From: Opitutus sp. GAS368
GTDB taxonomy: Bacteria; Verrucomicrobiota; Verrucomicrobiia; Opitutales; Opitutaceae
Assembly: GCF_900104925.1 (NCBI RefSeq)
Contig: NZ_LT629735.1
Span: 1,768,291-1,832,290, forward strand
Length of the DNA stretch: 64,000 nt
Direction: 5' to 3'
Shown here: positions 50,946 to 59,645 of the stretch, piece after piece
Layout of the letters: every line of letters begins with the position of its first letter
How positions within the stretch are numbered: position 1 is the first letter of the stretch
Notes under the pieces: generated by a model
Database searches by the model: none
The model's input: only the letters and a program-made list of their open reading frames with translations
What the model was told of the DNA's origin: nothing
Made by a program: the position numbers and the translations under genes

Positions 50946-51743
50946 CTACTTTACCCGCACCCGCGCCTGCCACTCGGCCGGTTTGGGCCACTTCAGCTTC
51001 AGCGCCTTCAGGGCGCGGTGGACCGTGGCGGCGATGACGTGGTCGCGATACCAGTTGCGATCGGCGGGGACGAGACACCAGCGGGCGGCGGGATGGCTCG
51101 TCGCGTTGAGCATGTCCTCGTAGGCCGCGATGTAGTCGTCCCAGTGCTGGCGCGTTGCCACGTCAGCGTGGGAAAACTTCCAGTTCTTCTCCGGATTGGC
51201 CAGCCGCTCCTTGAACCGGGCGGCCTGCTCGCGCCGGCTGAGGTGCAGGTAGAACTTGAGCACCACCACGCCGTTGGCCACCAGCATGCGCTCGAAATCC
51301 ACGATCTGCCCGTAGCGCGCCCGCCAGACTTGCTTGGGGACGAGGCCCAGCACCCGCTCGGCGAGCACGGCCTCGTAGTGGGAACGGTTGAAGACTCCGA
51401 TGCTGCCCCGCCGCGGCACCGCCTGGTGGATGCGCCACAGGAAGTCGTGCGCGCTTTCCTCCGCCGAGGGCACCTTGAAGTTAGCGGTCTGGACGCCGGC
51501 CGGGTTGACGTATTGCAGCACGGTGCGGATGGCGCCGTCCTTGCCGCTGGCGTCCATGCCCTGGAAGATCAGGAGCACCGCGTGGCGGGCGTTCGCGTGG
51601 AGTTTCGGCTGCAGCTCTCCGATCCGCCGGCCGAGTTGCTCGGTCCGCGCCTTGGTCGCCGCCTTGTCCCGCCCGCCGCAGTAGGCCGGGTCGAAACGCT
51701 TGAGTCTGATCCTGCCTGTGATGACGACCGGTTGTTTTTCCAT
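50946..51743 (-). CDS. Polyphosphate kinase 2 family protein
   Basis: The 265-residue protein has the PPK2 Walker A GMDASGKDG (62-70), the FNRSHYEAVLAERV lid motif (FNRSHYE 118-124), and the C-terminal ADRNWYRDHVIA. PPK2 enzymes transfer phosphate between polyphosphate and nucleotides; single-domain members can be class I, II or III, and the length fits these. Direction and nucleotide preference cannot be told from sequence. It is convergent with the hypothetical gene at 50199 and lies 45 bp downstream of a membrane-protein gene on the same strand. Confidence 0.94.
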   Translation of the reverse strand: MEKQPVVITGRIRLKRFDPAYCGGRDKAATKARTEQLGRRIGELQPKLHANARHAVLLIFQGMDASGKDGAIRTVLQYVNPAGVQTANFKVPSAEESAHDFLWRIHQAVPRRGSIGVFNRSHYEAVLAERVLGLVPKQVWRARYGQIVDFERMLVANGVVVLKFYLHLSRREQAARFKERLANPEKNWKFSHADVATRQHWDDYIAAYEDMLNATSHPAARWCLVPADRNWYRDHVIAATVHRALKALKLKWPKPAEWQARVRVK

Positions 51744-51788
51744 GCCATTAGGACACCGGAAACGCCCGGGGGTGCGGGTCGGACGCCA

Positions 51789-52379
51789 TCACTTCCAGAT
51801 GCGGAATTCCATCCGCACCTGTTTCTGCTCCAGCAGCCGTCGCCAGTCGAGGAAGAGGAAGGCGGCGAGGACGACCATGCCGGTTGCGATGGTGGCGGCG
51901 CCTTTCCAGGAAAAGGTGCCATACACCAGGTCGACGGAGTTGGTGACGGCATAGCGACCGGAGAAGAGCATGACCGCATCGCTGATGAACTTGCCGACGA
52001 AAAAGGGCGGCAGGATCTGCACCGGCTTGATCCGGGCGAGGCCGGCGGCCGAGAACAGGGCGGTCGTGGAGATCGGCAGCAGGGAATAGACCAGCACGAA
52101 GGGCCAGCTGCGCCAGAGGCTCCCCTTCAGCTTGCTCCCGGCAAACCGCAGCTCGTCGTTCTTGCGCGGCTTCATGACCGTCCCGAGGAACCGCGGGACA
52201 TAGAGACTGAGCCCATAGCGGCCCAGCACCGATCCGGGCACGCCTACCGCGAGCACCCCCCACGGATTCAGGTCATACTTGACCAGCATGAAAATCATGA
52301 CGGTCCAAACCGGGGGGCCGATCACCGGGATCAGGTCGGTGGCCAGCGCCGCCAGAAACATTGCCGCGTAAGGCCACAT
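51789..52379 (-). CDS. Integral membrane protein, DedA/VTT-like
   Basis: A 196-residue protein with about four to five hydrophobic segments (MWPYAAMFLAALATDLIPVIG, WTVMIFMLVKY, WGVLAVGVPGSVLGRYGLSL, WPFVLVYSLLPISTTALF, ATIATGMVVLAAFLFLDW). Early Pro/Gly-rich turns and the GSVLGRYGLSLYVPRFLG stretch recall DedA/VTT proteins, but the characteristic central motif is not clear. It is on the same strand as the PPK2 gene. Function unknown. Confidence 0.65.
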   Translation of the reverse strand: MWPYAAMFLAALATDLIPVIGPPVWTVMIFMLVKYDLNPWGVLAVGVPGSVLGRYGLSLYVPRFLGTVMKPRKNDELRFAGSKLKGSLWRSWPFVLVYSLLPISTTALFSAAGLARIKPVQILPPFFVGKFISDAVMLFSGRYAVTNSVDLVYGTFSWKGAATIATGMVVLAAFLFLDWRRLLEQKQVRMEFRIWK

Positions 52380-52472
52380 GGGGATCAGAGGACGGAGATC
52401 AGATGACAGATGAAGAAGAACCGGGGACGGAAATGGTTACGGAGGGCCATGGCGGTCCTCCGTCATCGGTCT

Positions 52473-52670
52473 TCAGTTCTCTGACTTCGGTCTGCGCTGC
52501 TTCCCGGTCACCTGTTCGCACTCGGCCGCGAGCCAGAAGGCATCGGCCTGGTGGTCGGGCCGGCCGCTGTGGTCCCACATTTCGTAGGCCCGGGCGGCGA
52601 TCGTTTCATGGATGAAGCTGCGGGAATTGGACGAGGGCGCGACGGGGCCGTCATGGTGGGTCTTTTTCAT
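52473..52670 (-). CDS. DUF2934 family small protein
   Basis: A 65-residue protein whose central part, IHETIAARAYEMWDHSGRPDHQADAFWLAAECE, matches the DUF2934 pattern (I-A-RAYE-W---GRP---D---W--AE). Such small proteins are often in several copies per genome and have no known function. The start at 52670 (MKKTHHDGPVAPSSN) is preferred over a longer frame that enters a repeat. Confidence 0.82.
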   Translation of the reverse strand: MKKTHHDGPVAPSSNSRSFIHETIAARAYEMWDHSGRPDHQADAFWLAAECEQVTGKQRRPKSEN

Positions 52671-52683
52671 GGGGAAACGGAAT

Positions 52684-52757
52684 TCTCCGCGGATTTCGCT
52701 GATGGCCGCGGATAAAGGCATTCATCCGTGTCTGATCCGCGTTATCCGCGGGAAAGG
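52684..52757 (-). repeat. Dispersed CGGAT-rich repeat, copy B
   Basis: On the minus strand: CCCGCGGATAACGCGGATCA then GACACGGATGAATGCCTTTATCCGCGGCCATCAGCGAAATCCGCGGAG. Most positions agree with copy A at 48846-48921. It sits between two very small minus-strand genes. Confidence 0.75.
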
Positions 52758-52765
52758 GATTAAGC

Positions 52766-52927
52766 TTATTTCTTTGCGCTGCCGCCGAAGCCGCCGAAGA
52801 GCCAGACGATGATACAGATCAGCAGGATCAGGCCGAGGCCGCTGCCACCGTAGACCGGTCCGCCGATGTAGAAACCACCACCACCGAAAAGAAGGATGAG
52901 GATGATGATCAGGAGCAGTGGATTCAT
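52766..52927 (-). CDS. Small Gly-rich membrane protein (DUF3309-like)
   Basis: A 53-residue protein: MNPLLLIIILILLFGGGGFY then IGGPVYGGSGLGLILLICII and VWLFGGFGGSAKK. Two hydrophobic helices are separated by a Gly-rich turn. Similar tiny proteins are widespread in Proteobacteria and Verrucomicrobiota and have no assigned role. The TAA stop is at 52766-52768 and the ATG at 52927. Confidence 0.8.
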   Translation of the reverse strand: MNPLLLIIILILLFGGGGFYIGGPVYGGSGLGLILLICIIVWLFGGFGGSAKK

Positions 52928-52985
52928 GGGTGCAACGTAGCACCCCGCCGCGCCGGCGCCTATGGGGCCTTACCCCCCGGTGGCG

Positions 52986-53465
52986 TTATTGCAGGGCCGC
53001 GGGGGCGATCACCGTCACCGACGGCAGTGATCCGCGGAGCCACACGAGCAGAAAGCCGTGCGGCTCGTCGATCAGGACGTATTCACCGTTCGCCACGACC
53101 AGGTTCTGGCCCGCGAAGGTGTATTTCGCCCCGACGGCCAGCTCGCGCGTGGTCGTGGAACCCGCCAGAACTTCGCGCTGGGCCGCAATAAAATCCAGCA
53201 CGAATTCCCGCTGCAGCGGCGCTCCCGTCCGGCTGGGCTTCAGCGTTTCCCCGATGGACCGCCCGGCGTCGTCGAATCTGACGGCATAGAGCAGCTGTTC
53301 GTCGCCGCCCTCGAAGGCCCAGACCGCCTTGTTCTTGTCCGGCTTTCCCACGGGCTTGCCCCGGTGTTTGCTGATCTCGGCGAGCGTGTCGCCGAGGCGG
53401 GCCTGCGCCGCAGTGGCAGCGCACAGAAGACAGATTACTGAGAACAGAAGACGGAGGGATTTCAC
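52986..53465 (-). CDS. Secreted hypothetical protein
   Basis: A 159-residue protein from a GTG start at 53465: a signal peptide (VKSLRLLFSVICLLCAATAAQA) followed by ARLGDTLAEISKHRGKPVGKPDKNKAVWAFEGGDEQLLYAVRFD. The mature protein looks like a small beta-rich periplasmic domain with conserved Gly-Asp and Trp. A longer frame up to 53561 has an ATG start but would put 32 residues before the signal peptide. No function is recognised. Confidence 0.75.
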   Translation of the reverse strand: MKSLRLLFSVICLLCAATAAQARLGDTLAEISKHRGKPVGKPDKNKAVWAFEGGDEQLLYAVRFDDAGRSIGETLKPSRTGAPLQREFVLDFIAAQREVLAGSTTTRELAVGAKYTFAGQNLVVANGEYVLIDEPHGFLLVWLRGSLPSVTVIAPAALQ

Positions 53466-53553
53466 GGGAGCAGGTGATTTATTCTTCCAAGAGGTAACTG
53501 AGGAAACGGAGAGATTCAACCCTCCTGTCTTGGCTCCATTGTCACCGGTTAAA

Positions 53554-54465
53554 TTACCCAATCAGGTTTTTCAGCGCCGCGAGATATTTGTCCCGGGTGC
53601 GGCGGATGACGTCGGCCGGGAGCCGCGGGCCGGGCGGCTTCTGGTCCCACTTGAGCGCGAGCAGGTGGTCGCGGACGAACTGCTTGTCGTAGCTGGGCGG
53701 CGAGATGCCGGTGCGATACTCGTCCGCGGGCCAGTAGCGCGACGAGTCGGGCGTGAGCACCTCGTCGATCAGGAACAGTTTCCCGGTGGCGTCGGTGCCG
53801 AACTCGAACTTGGTGTCGGCCAGGATCATGCCAGCCTGTCTCGCGCGGTCATGGCCGAATGCATAGAGCGCGAGGCTGTGGGCCTTGACCCGGGCGTAGA
53901 GTTCTTCGCCGACGGTGGCGGCGCCCTGGGCGTCGTTGATCGGCTCGTCGTGCTGGCCCTTCGGGGCCTTCGTGGTCGGGGTGAAGATGGGCGCGGGGAG
54001 CTTGCCCGCTTGGGGCAGGCCGGCGGGCAGGCGGTTGCCGCAAACCTCGCCCGTCTTCTGGTAGGACGACCAGCCGCTGCCGATGAGGTAGCCGCGGGCG
54101 ACGCACTCGATGGCGAGGGGTTTGAGCTTGCGGACGATCATGCTGCGGAGCTGCAGGTCGCGGCTGGTGATCCCGCGGCGGGCGAATTCGCCGGTCTGGT
54201 CGGGCAGCAGGTGGTTGGGGATGAGGTGCGCGGTCTGTGCGAACCACCAGTGGCTCATCTGCGTGAGGATGGCGCCCTTGCCGGGAATGCCGTCGGGCAG
54301 GATGACGTCGAACGCCGACAGCCGGTCGGTGGCGACGAGGAGCAGCGCGTCGCCGAGGTCGAAGATCTCGCGGACCTTGCCGGAGGCGATCCGGGGGAAG
54401 GGGAGGCCGTCGATGGTGGTGACGGCGGTTTGGGGCAGGGAGGAGTCGATCTCGGCGAAAGTCAT
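53554..54465 (-). CDS. purC: Phosphoribosylaminoimidazole-succinocarboxamide synthase
   Basis: The 303-residue protein is SAICAR synthetase, which joins aspartate to CAIR with ATP in purine synthesis. Signatures: SGKVREIFDLGDALLLVATDRLSAFDVILPDGIPGKG, VKLKP-like VRKLKPLAIECVARGYLIGSGW, ILADTKFEFG and LIDEVLTPDSSRYW. Length is typical for the longer single-domain type. It is separated by 88 bp from the secreted protein gene at 52986-53465. The product is the substrate of PurB (24577-26049). Confidence 0.97.
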   Translation of the reverse strand: MTFAEIDSSLPQTAVTTIDGLPFPRIASGKVREIFDLGDALLLVATDRLSAFDVILPDGIPGKGAILTQMSHWWFAQTAHLIPNHLLPDQTGEFARRGITSRDLQLRSMIVRKLKPLAIECVARGYLIGSGWSSYQKTGEVCGNRLPAGLPQAGKLPAPIFTPTTKAPKGQHDEPINDAQGAATVGEELYARVKAHSLALYAFGHDRARQAGMILADTKFEFGTDATGKLFLIDEVLTPDSSRYWPADEYRTGISPPSYDKQFVRDHLLALKWDQKPPGPRLPADVIRRTRDKYLAALKNLIG

Positions 54466-54743
54466 TGGAGAGAGCGGTAAGCAGTAAACGATAGGCTGTA
54501 AGCCTCAGGAAACGTTCAACGGCCAGCCTCCGCAAGTGATGTGTGGGCGCTCTCGAGATGCCGAGCCGCTGCCGTTAAATCCGGAACGGTTGATTCTTCC
54601 ATTCAGTGCGGCCCGCACGCCGATAGCGGACAATTTTCAGGCTCCGCGCAAGCCACTTCCTCTGAACGTTCAATCTTCCGAGCCAGCCCTTTAGGAAATG
54701 CAGCTTCCGCCATCTTGACGGTGCGTTCGCTCCTGTGGCCGTC

Positions 54744-55436
54744 ATGAACTCAACATTACCAACTAATGTAAAGTCACATCTCATTGCCCTTAAATTATCT
54801 AAGGAAGCAATCGACTACATCGAAAAGAGCGAAATTGCCCCGTCAATGGCACCAAACGGCTGCCGGAGCTATACCGTGCGCTATCCATGCCGACTGACCG
54901 GCAAAACGCTCGTCCTCCACAGCCATCAGATGGAGTTCGCCGGCCTGCTCACCATACTTGGCTTGGGCGGTGTCCTATACGTCCTCGAACAACCGGAGGC
55001 CTTGGATCTCGGATTGCCGCGTGCGCAAGAACGGTTCTATCGGCCCGACTTTCTCGTAATCTGGAACGACAATCGGCCACCGACCATATTCGAAACCAAG
55101 CCGAGTGCAATGACCTCAGCCCGTGCGGTCGATTTTCCCGAAAAATGCGCGTCCGCCGGCAAGCAGGCTTACCGCATGCCGCTCGCTGAGGCGGCCGCAG
55201 CGAAACTCCGTTTCACGTTTCGCGCGATCACCGAGCACAACTTTGAGCCACACTTTGTTCAGAACATGCTGTTCCTCGAGCCGTATCGGCGCTGGAAGCT
55301 TGAGAACCCACTTACGCAGGCCGAGCTCACTAGCATCACCAAACAGATCGCCGGCATCGACGACGCACCCGGAGCCTTCGAACGGCTTCGAGACGCAAAA
55401 ACCATGAAGATCCTCATCTCACCAAATGGTTTGTGA
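54744..55436 (+). CDS. TnsA-like endonuclease domain protein
   Basis: The 230-residue protein has the order of a TnsA-type PD-(D/E)XK nuclease: a Glu in SHQMEFAGLL (E64), QPEAL, YRPDFLVIW (D102) and FETKP (E117, K119). In Tn7-like transposons TnsA cuts the 5' ends, next to the TnsB transposase and the TnsC ATPase. None of these is present here: the next gene is an FMN reductase. It therefore looks like an orphan or remnant. The ATG at 54744 is used; a GTG three codons earlier is an alternative. Codon use is less GC-rich than in purC. The gene stands at the left edge of the accessory stretch before tRNA-Glu. Confidence 0.7.
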   Translation: MNSTLPTNVKSHLIALKLSKEAIDYIEKSEIAPSMAPNGCRSYTVRYPCRLTGKTLVLHSHQMEFAGLLTILGLGGVLYVLEQPEALDLGLPRAQERFYRPDFLVIWNDNRPPTIFETKPSAMTSARAVDFPEKCASAGKQAYRMPLAEAAAAKLRFTFRAITEHNFEPHFVQNMLFLEPYRRWKLENPLTQAELTSITKQIAGIDDAPGAFERLRDAKTMKILISPNGL

Positions 55437-55461
55437 GTCCTATTTCCCAAGGGAGTAAATT

Positions 55462-56022
55462 ATGCTCAAAATCGCCATCATCATCGGAAGTACGCGGCCT
55501 GGTCGCAATGGAGCGGCCGTGGCTAAATGGGCTTACGAACTCGCGCGCCGTCGCACCGACGCGAAATTCGAGCTCGTGGACATCACAGACTACAACTTGC
55601 CGCTCCTGGACGAGCCGGTCCCGCCGAGCATGGGCCAATATTCACAGCCGCACACCAAGAAGTGGGCGGCGAAGATCGCGTCATTTGATGCGTATGTCTT
55701 TGTGACTCCGGAATACAACCACGCGACCTCCGGAGCATTGAAAAACGCGATCGATTACCTCTACGCGGAATGGAACAACAAGGCTGCGGGATTCATCGGC
55801 TATGGCGGCATGTCAGGTGCCCGTGCGGTCGAAAATCTTCGACTGATCATGGCGGAACTGCAAATCGCGACGGTGCGGGCCCAAGTTGGGCTCTCCTTGT
55901 TTTTGGATTTCGAAAACTTCAGTGCTTTCAAGCCCGATCCGCGCCAGGAAAAATCCGTCGCCGCGATGCTCGATCAGGTGATCGCTTGGGGCGGTGCGTT
56001 GAAGACGTTGCGCGAGAAATAG
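55462..56022 (+). CDS. NADPH-dependent FMN reductase family protein
   Basis: The 186-residue flavodoxin-like protein has the phosphate-binding loop IIGSTRPGRNG and the PEYNHATSGALKNAIDYLY flavin motif typical of the NADPH-dependent FMN/chromate reductases. A strong AAGGGAG lies before the ATG at 55462, which fixes the start. It is followed by a DoxX-like gene 47 bp downstream. Probable role: reduction of quinones or other electrophiles with FMN. Confidence 0.93.
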   Translation: MLKIAIIIGSTRPGRNGAAVAKWAYELARRRTDAKFELVDITDYNLPLLDEPVPPSMGQYSQPHTKKWAAKIASFDAYVFVTPEYNHATSGALKNAIDYLYAEWNNKAAGFIGYGGMSGARAVENLRLIMAELQIATVRAQVGLSLFLDFENFSAFKPDPRQEKSVAAMLDQVIAWGGALKTLREK

Positions 56023-56069
56023 GTTCCGTCGGTGGCGCCGGTTCAGAAGCGCATCCATCAAACCCTCCC

Positions 56070-56459
56070 ATGAAAAAAGCCGCCTACATCGTCTCACGAG
56101 TCCTTCTCGGACTCATGTTTCTCATCTTTGGCCTCAACGGATTCTTGAACTTCATCCCGCAACCACCGCCGACCGGAGTCGCCGGGCAATTCCTCGGTGC
56201 CATGTTCGTCTCGCATTATCTCGTCGCCGTGTTTGCCCTGCAGGTGATCGCAGGAGGGCTGCTCTTACTGAACCGATTCGTGCGGGCTGCGCTGGTGATT
56301 TTGGCGCCCTTGCTCGTTAACATCGTCCTGTTTCACCTTTGCATGGCGCCTGCTGCGATCCCTCCAGCTCTCATCGGCATCGCGCTCTGGTCCGTGGTTT
56401 TCTACCAGGAGCGGGTTGCGTTTTCCCCTCTGCTCGCCGCGAAAGGCAACGCGTCATGA
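56070..56459 (+). CDS. DoxX-like membrane protein
   Basis: The 129-residue protein has four hydrophobic segments and the start MKKAAYIVSRVLLGLMFLIFGLNGFLNF, common to DoxX/DoxD-type proteins, with a conserved GLMFLIFGLNG in helix 1. It is often coupled to oxidative stress or quinone metabolism and here follows an FMN reductase gene. Its stop overlaps the next start by four bases (ATGA). Confidence 0.85.
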   Translation: MKKAAYIVSRVLLGLMFLIFGLNGFLNFIPQPPPTGVAGQFLGAMFVSHYLVAVFALQVIAGGLLLLNRFVRAALVILAPLLVNIVLFHLCMAPAAIPPALIGIALWSVVFYQERVAFSPLLAAKGNAS

Positions 56460-56731
56460 TCTGCGGCTCGTACACCAGACGGCTATGGTTTGGCGTCGGG
56501 TTGGTCTGGTTGTTCGCTATGGCTCCGGCATCGATGCGCGCTGCAGACGCCGTACGATCACTCTTGGTGCCTACCGAGACAGTGCATGCCGGAGCCGAAA
56601 TGACCCTCGATCTTTTGGGAATCAATCCCTCGAGCTCCGACGCACGATTCGAGAGCCCGGCAACCATTCAGGCCCGCTTGTCTACTGCAAATGCCTCTTG
56701 GGATGTTCGACTGGTTGCGACCGGACTATGA
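56456..56731 (+). pseudogene. Truncated secreted protein gene
   Basis: A 91-residue frame coupled to the doxX stop by ATGA overlap: an N-terminal signal peptide (to about residue 29, APASMRAA) and then DAVRSLLVPTETVHAGAEMTLDLLGINPSSSDARFESPATIQARL. The end is abrupt, and the sequence after the stop changes to AT-rich non-coding DNA. It looks like the 5' part of a longer exported-protein gene cut off at the island edge. It may also be a real short protein; no family could be recognised. Confidence 0.5.
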
Positions 56732-56816
56732 CCGACGTCACAGACGTCACGATCAGTCTAATCTATCCAGTTATTAGGCCATATTAAGTAATTAACGCCA
56801 CTTTAGACAAAAACGG

Positions 56817-57257
56817 TTAATCCGACTTTATTTCTCCATGTATGGTTGCAGCCATCGCCCGAATGTTCGCGCCGTCCATCCGCCCATAACCGGCAACGTG
56901 GGCCTCTGTCACGGCCCGCCGCAGGGTGCGGTAAAGTGCCTGGTCGGTTTGCGCGAGCACCGGCGGCACGTCGGCATGGAGGTAGTCAGCGAAACAGGCG
57001 AGCTCCTCATAACGCTTAGCCAGGATGTAATGGGGCACTTGGTCGAGATGCGTCAACAAATACACGGCTGTCTGCTCAGCCTGGGCGGCCGATAGCAATG
57101 GGGACGAATTTTGATGGTCAGTATCGGGCACATGGGCATGGTGTTCGCCCAAGGCAATTGCGACAATCCGCGATGTGTGAAACTCACACATCTTGATGAC
57201 AAAGTTCCTGGCCAAATTTTGCCAAGACGCTTCCCGAACACGCACCCTCGGGACCAT
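56817..57257 (-). CDS. Hypothetical protein
   Basis: A 146-residue open frame, perhaps starting later (at a Met near FVIKMCEFHTSRIVA). The helical part SPLLSAAQAEQTAVYLLTHLDQVPHYILAKRYEELACFADYLH with many Ala/Leu/Tyr looks protein-like; no family recognised. It faces the truncated gene at 56456 and ends 160 bp before the tRNA-Glu 3' end. Confidence 0.4.
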   Translation of the reverse strand: MVPRVRVREASWQNLARNFVIKMCEFHTSRIVAIALGEHHAHVPDTDHQNSSPLLSAAQAEQTAVYLLTHLDQVPHYILAKRYEELACFADYLHADVPPVLAQTDQALYRTLRRAVTEAHVAGYGRMDGANIRAMAATIHGEIKSD

Positions 57258-57417
57258 AGGACACCACCGATCTGAATTTGGTCTAACGCAACACGTTCAT
57301 TATAAGCTGGTTCAAACGGATGTTGTGGTATGTGGCCATGTTTTAATGACATGGTTCTTGGCCATTCCGGCCACTAACCGCGCCGTTTTATAGTGTGAAA
57401 CGTGGTGGGCTTTTCGT

Positions 57418-57494
57418 TGGCGTCCCCACGGGGATTCGAACCCCGGTTCTCACCGTGAAAGGGTGGTGTCCTAACCGGGCTAGACGATGGGGAC
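57418..57494 (-). tRNA. tRNA-Glu (UUC)
   Basis: On the minus strand: acceptor GTCCCCA, anticodon loop CTTTCAC with TTC (positions 57457-57459 on the plus strand), T arm CCGGG-TTCGAAT-CCCCG with the usual pairing, closing TGGGGAC and GCCA with the CCA encoded at 57418-57420. Length 77. The 3' end faces the accessory stretch at 54.7-57.3 kb. Confidence 0.97.
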
Positions 57495-57620
57495 CCAGCA
57501 CGGAATCGGGGAAGCTACGGCCTGCCACCCCTCGCGCAAGAGTTTTCTCCAGCCGCCCGATTTCCCTGCATCAGCGGAGTTTATACCCCGAGGTTTACCC
57601 AGGACAGGACGGCGGGTTTT

Positions 57621-59645
57621 CTACGGCCCTAGGTTCGCCGCGAGGAAGCGTTCCAGCTTGCGCAGGAATTCAACGCCCTGCTTGTCGTGCGGAAACGAGT
57701 GGCCGAGGTCGCTGAGATACATGGTTTCCGGAACGAGGCCCTGCTTTTTCATCAACGCCACGAGCCGCGTCGTCTGGGAAAGCGGGACAACCTGGTCTTC
57801 CTTGCCATGCACGATCAGCAGCGGGGCCTTGATCTGCCCGGCGAAATTCATGGGCGACGCTTCCGTGAGCTGCCGGTGCACCTTTTCGCTCTTAATCTCA
57901 CCCAGCCGTTCCTCCCAATAGGCATAGGCGATCTTGTAGTCGTCATCCTTGTTGTGCGTCTCCAGCAAGTCCGGCCAATCGGTCACACCCGCAATGTCGA
58001 TGCCGCAGCGATAGAGTTCGGGGGTCTTGGCCAGGGCGAAAAGCGCACTGTAGCCGCCATAGCTGGCGCCCATGATGGCAATACGCTTGGGATCGGCCAC
58101 GCCCTGTTCGATGGTCCAGCGGACCGCATCGGTGATGTCGTCCTGGATGGCGCCGCCGACTTCCGCCTTGCCCTTGGCCGCAAACTCCAGCCCATAGCCG
58201 GTCGAGCCGCGATAGTTGATCTGGAGCACGGCGTAGCCGCGGTTGGCGAGAAACTGCACCAAGGGATCGAAGCCCCAGACATCCCGCACCCAAGGGCCAC
58301 CATGCACAAGCATGACCAGCGGCAGGTTCTTCCGGCCGCCCCCCGCCGGCAGCGTCAGATAGCCATGCAGGGGCAGTCCGTCGCGCGCCGTGCATTTGAC
58401 CGGATACATCACGGCCAGCTGTTCCGGGTTGATCCACGGCATGCGCTGGCCGAGGGGGCTGACCTTGTGAGCGGCCAGATCGACCAGGGAGTAGAACCCC
58501 GGCTCACGGTCCGAAAAGGAAAGCACCAACAGGCGGCCCTCCGCCTGGTCCATGCTCACGATCAGGTTGATGAGTCCCGGATGCAGCGCATCAATCTGCC
58601 GCTGCAAATCGGCGATGGCCGGATTGAACCATTTTTGGCGGGGACCTTCGGTCATGTAACGCACGCCGAGGAGTTCCCGCGTCTTGGCCGAGTAGATGGC
58701 CTCCGCCAGCGGCTCATCGGCATAACCGGGGCGGAAGTCGGGCGGCAGGACGTCATATTCATCGTCCGCGAAGAGGGCTTCGCCCAGCTGCTGTTTTTGC
58801 AGATCCAACGGGTAGATCGCCCATCGGCCCTTCTGACTGGTCTGGGCCACATGGATGATCCGGCCGGTCTTGTCCAAACCCACAAACGAACGCGCCCCCG
58901 CCGAATTCCCCAGATCAGGCACGAACTGCCAGGGCGCCGTCGGAAGCTCCCGGTAGATCAATTGCGAAAGCTTGCCATTCCATTTCAGGCCGAAACGCAC
59001 CACACCGTCCCAATCCGCCAGCCAGTGGGTAACTTCCCCAGGGTTCGCCAGGATGTGTTGATAACCGCCGGTGGTTGCATCCATCATGAGCACATCCGGA
59101 TAAAGGGATTTCCCGCCGCCATTGGCGGTCCGCTCGAGCAGCAGGACACGGGTGGGATCGTGACCCGAGGCATACAGGATCTCATACGCCTGCAGCATCC
59201 CTGAAGCAGTCCTCATCGAATCCAAACGCGGGGCCCCCGTCAGGCCGAGCCAGCCTGCGGTCGTGCGATTGACGGCGGCCAGCCCGGCAATGAAGTGTCC
59301 CCAGACCGTGGTCTGGACCACCACCCGTTCGTTGCTCACCCACCTGAAGCCGGCCATCTGCAGATTGCTGCCGACGAAGGACCGACCCGGATTGAAATAC
59401 CGCGCCTTGCCGGTCGCGAGATCGAGAAAGCCCATCTCTGTGCGCCCTTCATGGGTGAAAAGATAGCCCATGAACTTTCCGTCGGGCGCCAGTTGGGCCG
59501 CGGAGAGGTCCGGTGAGCGGGCGAAATCTTCGATGGAAATGACCGGAGGCGCCTGCCCGTTTGTCGCCGCCCAAGCCGCCGCCGCCACGAGCCAGGCCAG
59601 GCCGCCCAGCAGGACCCACCGGCGGTGAAATTTCACCGGCCGCAT
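57621..59645 (-). CDS. S9 family prolyl oligopeptidase-type peptidase, secreted
   Basis: The 674-residue protein starts with a signal peptide (MRPVKFHRRWVLLGGLAWLVAAAAWA), has a long beta-propeller-like part and a C-terminal alpha/beta hydrolase domain: LVHGGPWVRDVWGFDPLVQFLANRGYAVLQINYRGSTGYG, the nucleophile GASYGGYSALFA, catalytic Asp in VHGKEDQVVP and His in LGHSFPHD. It is an S9C-type (acylaminoacyl/dipeptidyl) peptidase of the periplasm or exterior. The ATG at 59645 is preferred; an upstream one (59684) would add 13 residues before the signal peptide. Confidence 0.93.
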   Translation of the reverse strand: MRPVKFHRRWVLLGGLAWLVAAAAWAATNGQAPPVISIEDFARSPDLSAAQLAPDGKFMGYLFTHEGRTEMGFLDLATGKARYFNPGRSFVGSNLQMAGFRWVSNERVVVQTTVWGHFIAGLAAVNRTTAGWLGLTGAPRLDSMRTASGMLQAYEILYASGHDPTRVLLLERTANGGGKSLYPDVLMMDATTGGYQHILANPGEVTHWLADWDGVVRFGLKWNGKLSQLIYRELPTAPWQFVPDLGNSAGARSFVGLDKTGRIIHVAQTSQKGRWAIYPLDLQKQQLGEALFADDEYDVLPPDFRPGYADEPLAEAIYSAKTRELLGVRYMTEGPRQKWFNPAIADLQRQIDALHPGLINLIVSMDQAEGRLLVLSFSDREPGFYSLVDLAAHKVSPLGQRMPWINPEQLAVMYPVKCTARDGLPLHGYLTLPAGGGRKNLPLVMLVHGGPWVRDVWGFDPLVQFLANRGYAVLQINYRGSTGYGLEFAAKGKAEVGGAIQDDITDAVRWTIEQGVADPKRIAIMGASYGGYSALFALAKTPELYRCGIDIAGVTDWPDLLETHNKDDDYKIAYAYWEERLGEIKSEKVHRQLTEASPMNFAGQIKAPLLIVHGKEDQVVPLSQTTRLVALMKKQGLVPETMYLSDLGHSFPHDKQGVEFLRKLERFLAANLGP

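Noticed and set aside
57418-57494. Duplication of the tRNA-Glu 3' end as an attachment site at the left of 54.7 kb
   Set aside because: No matching sequence was found between purC and the TnsA-like gene.
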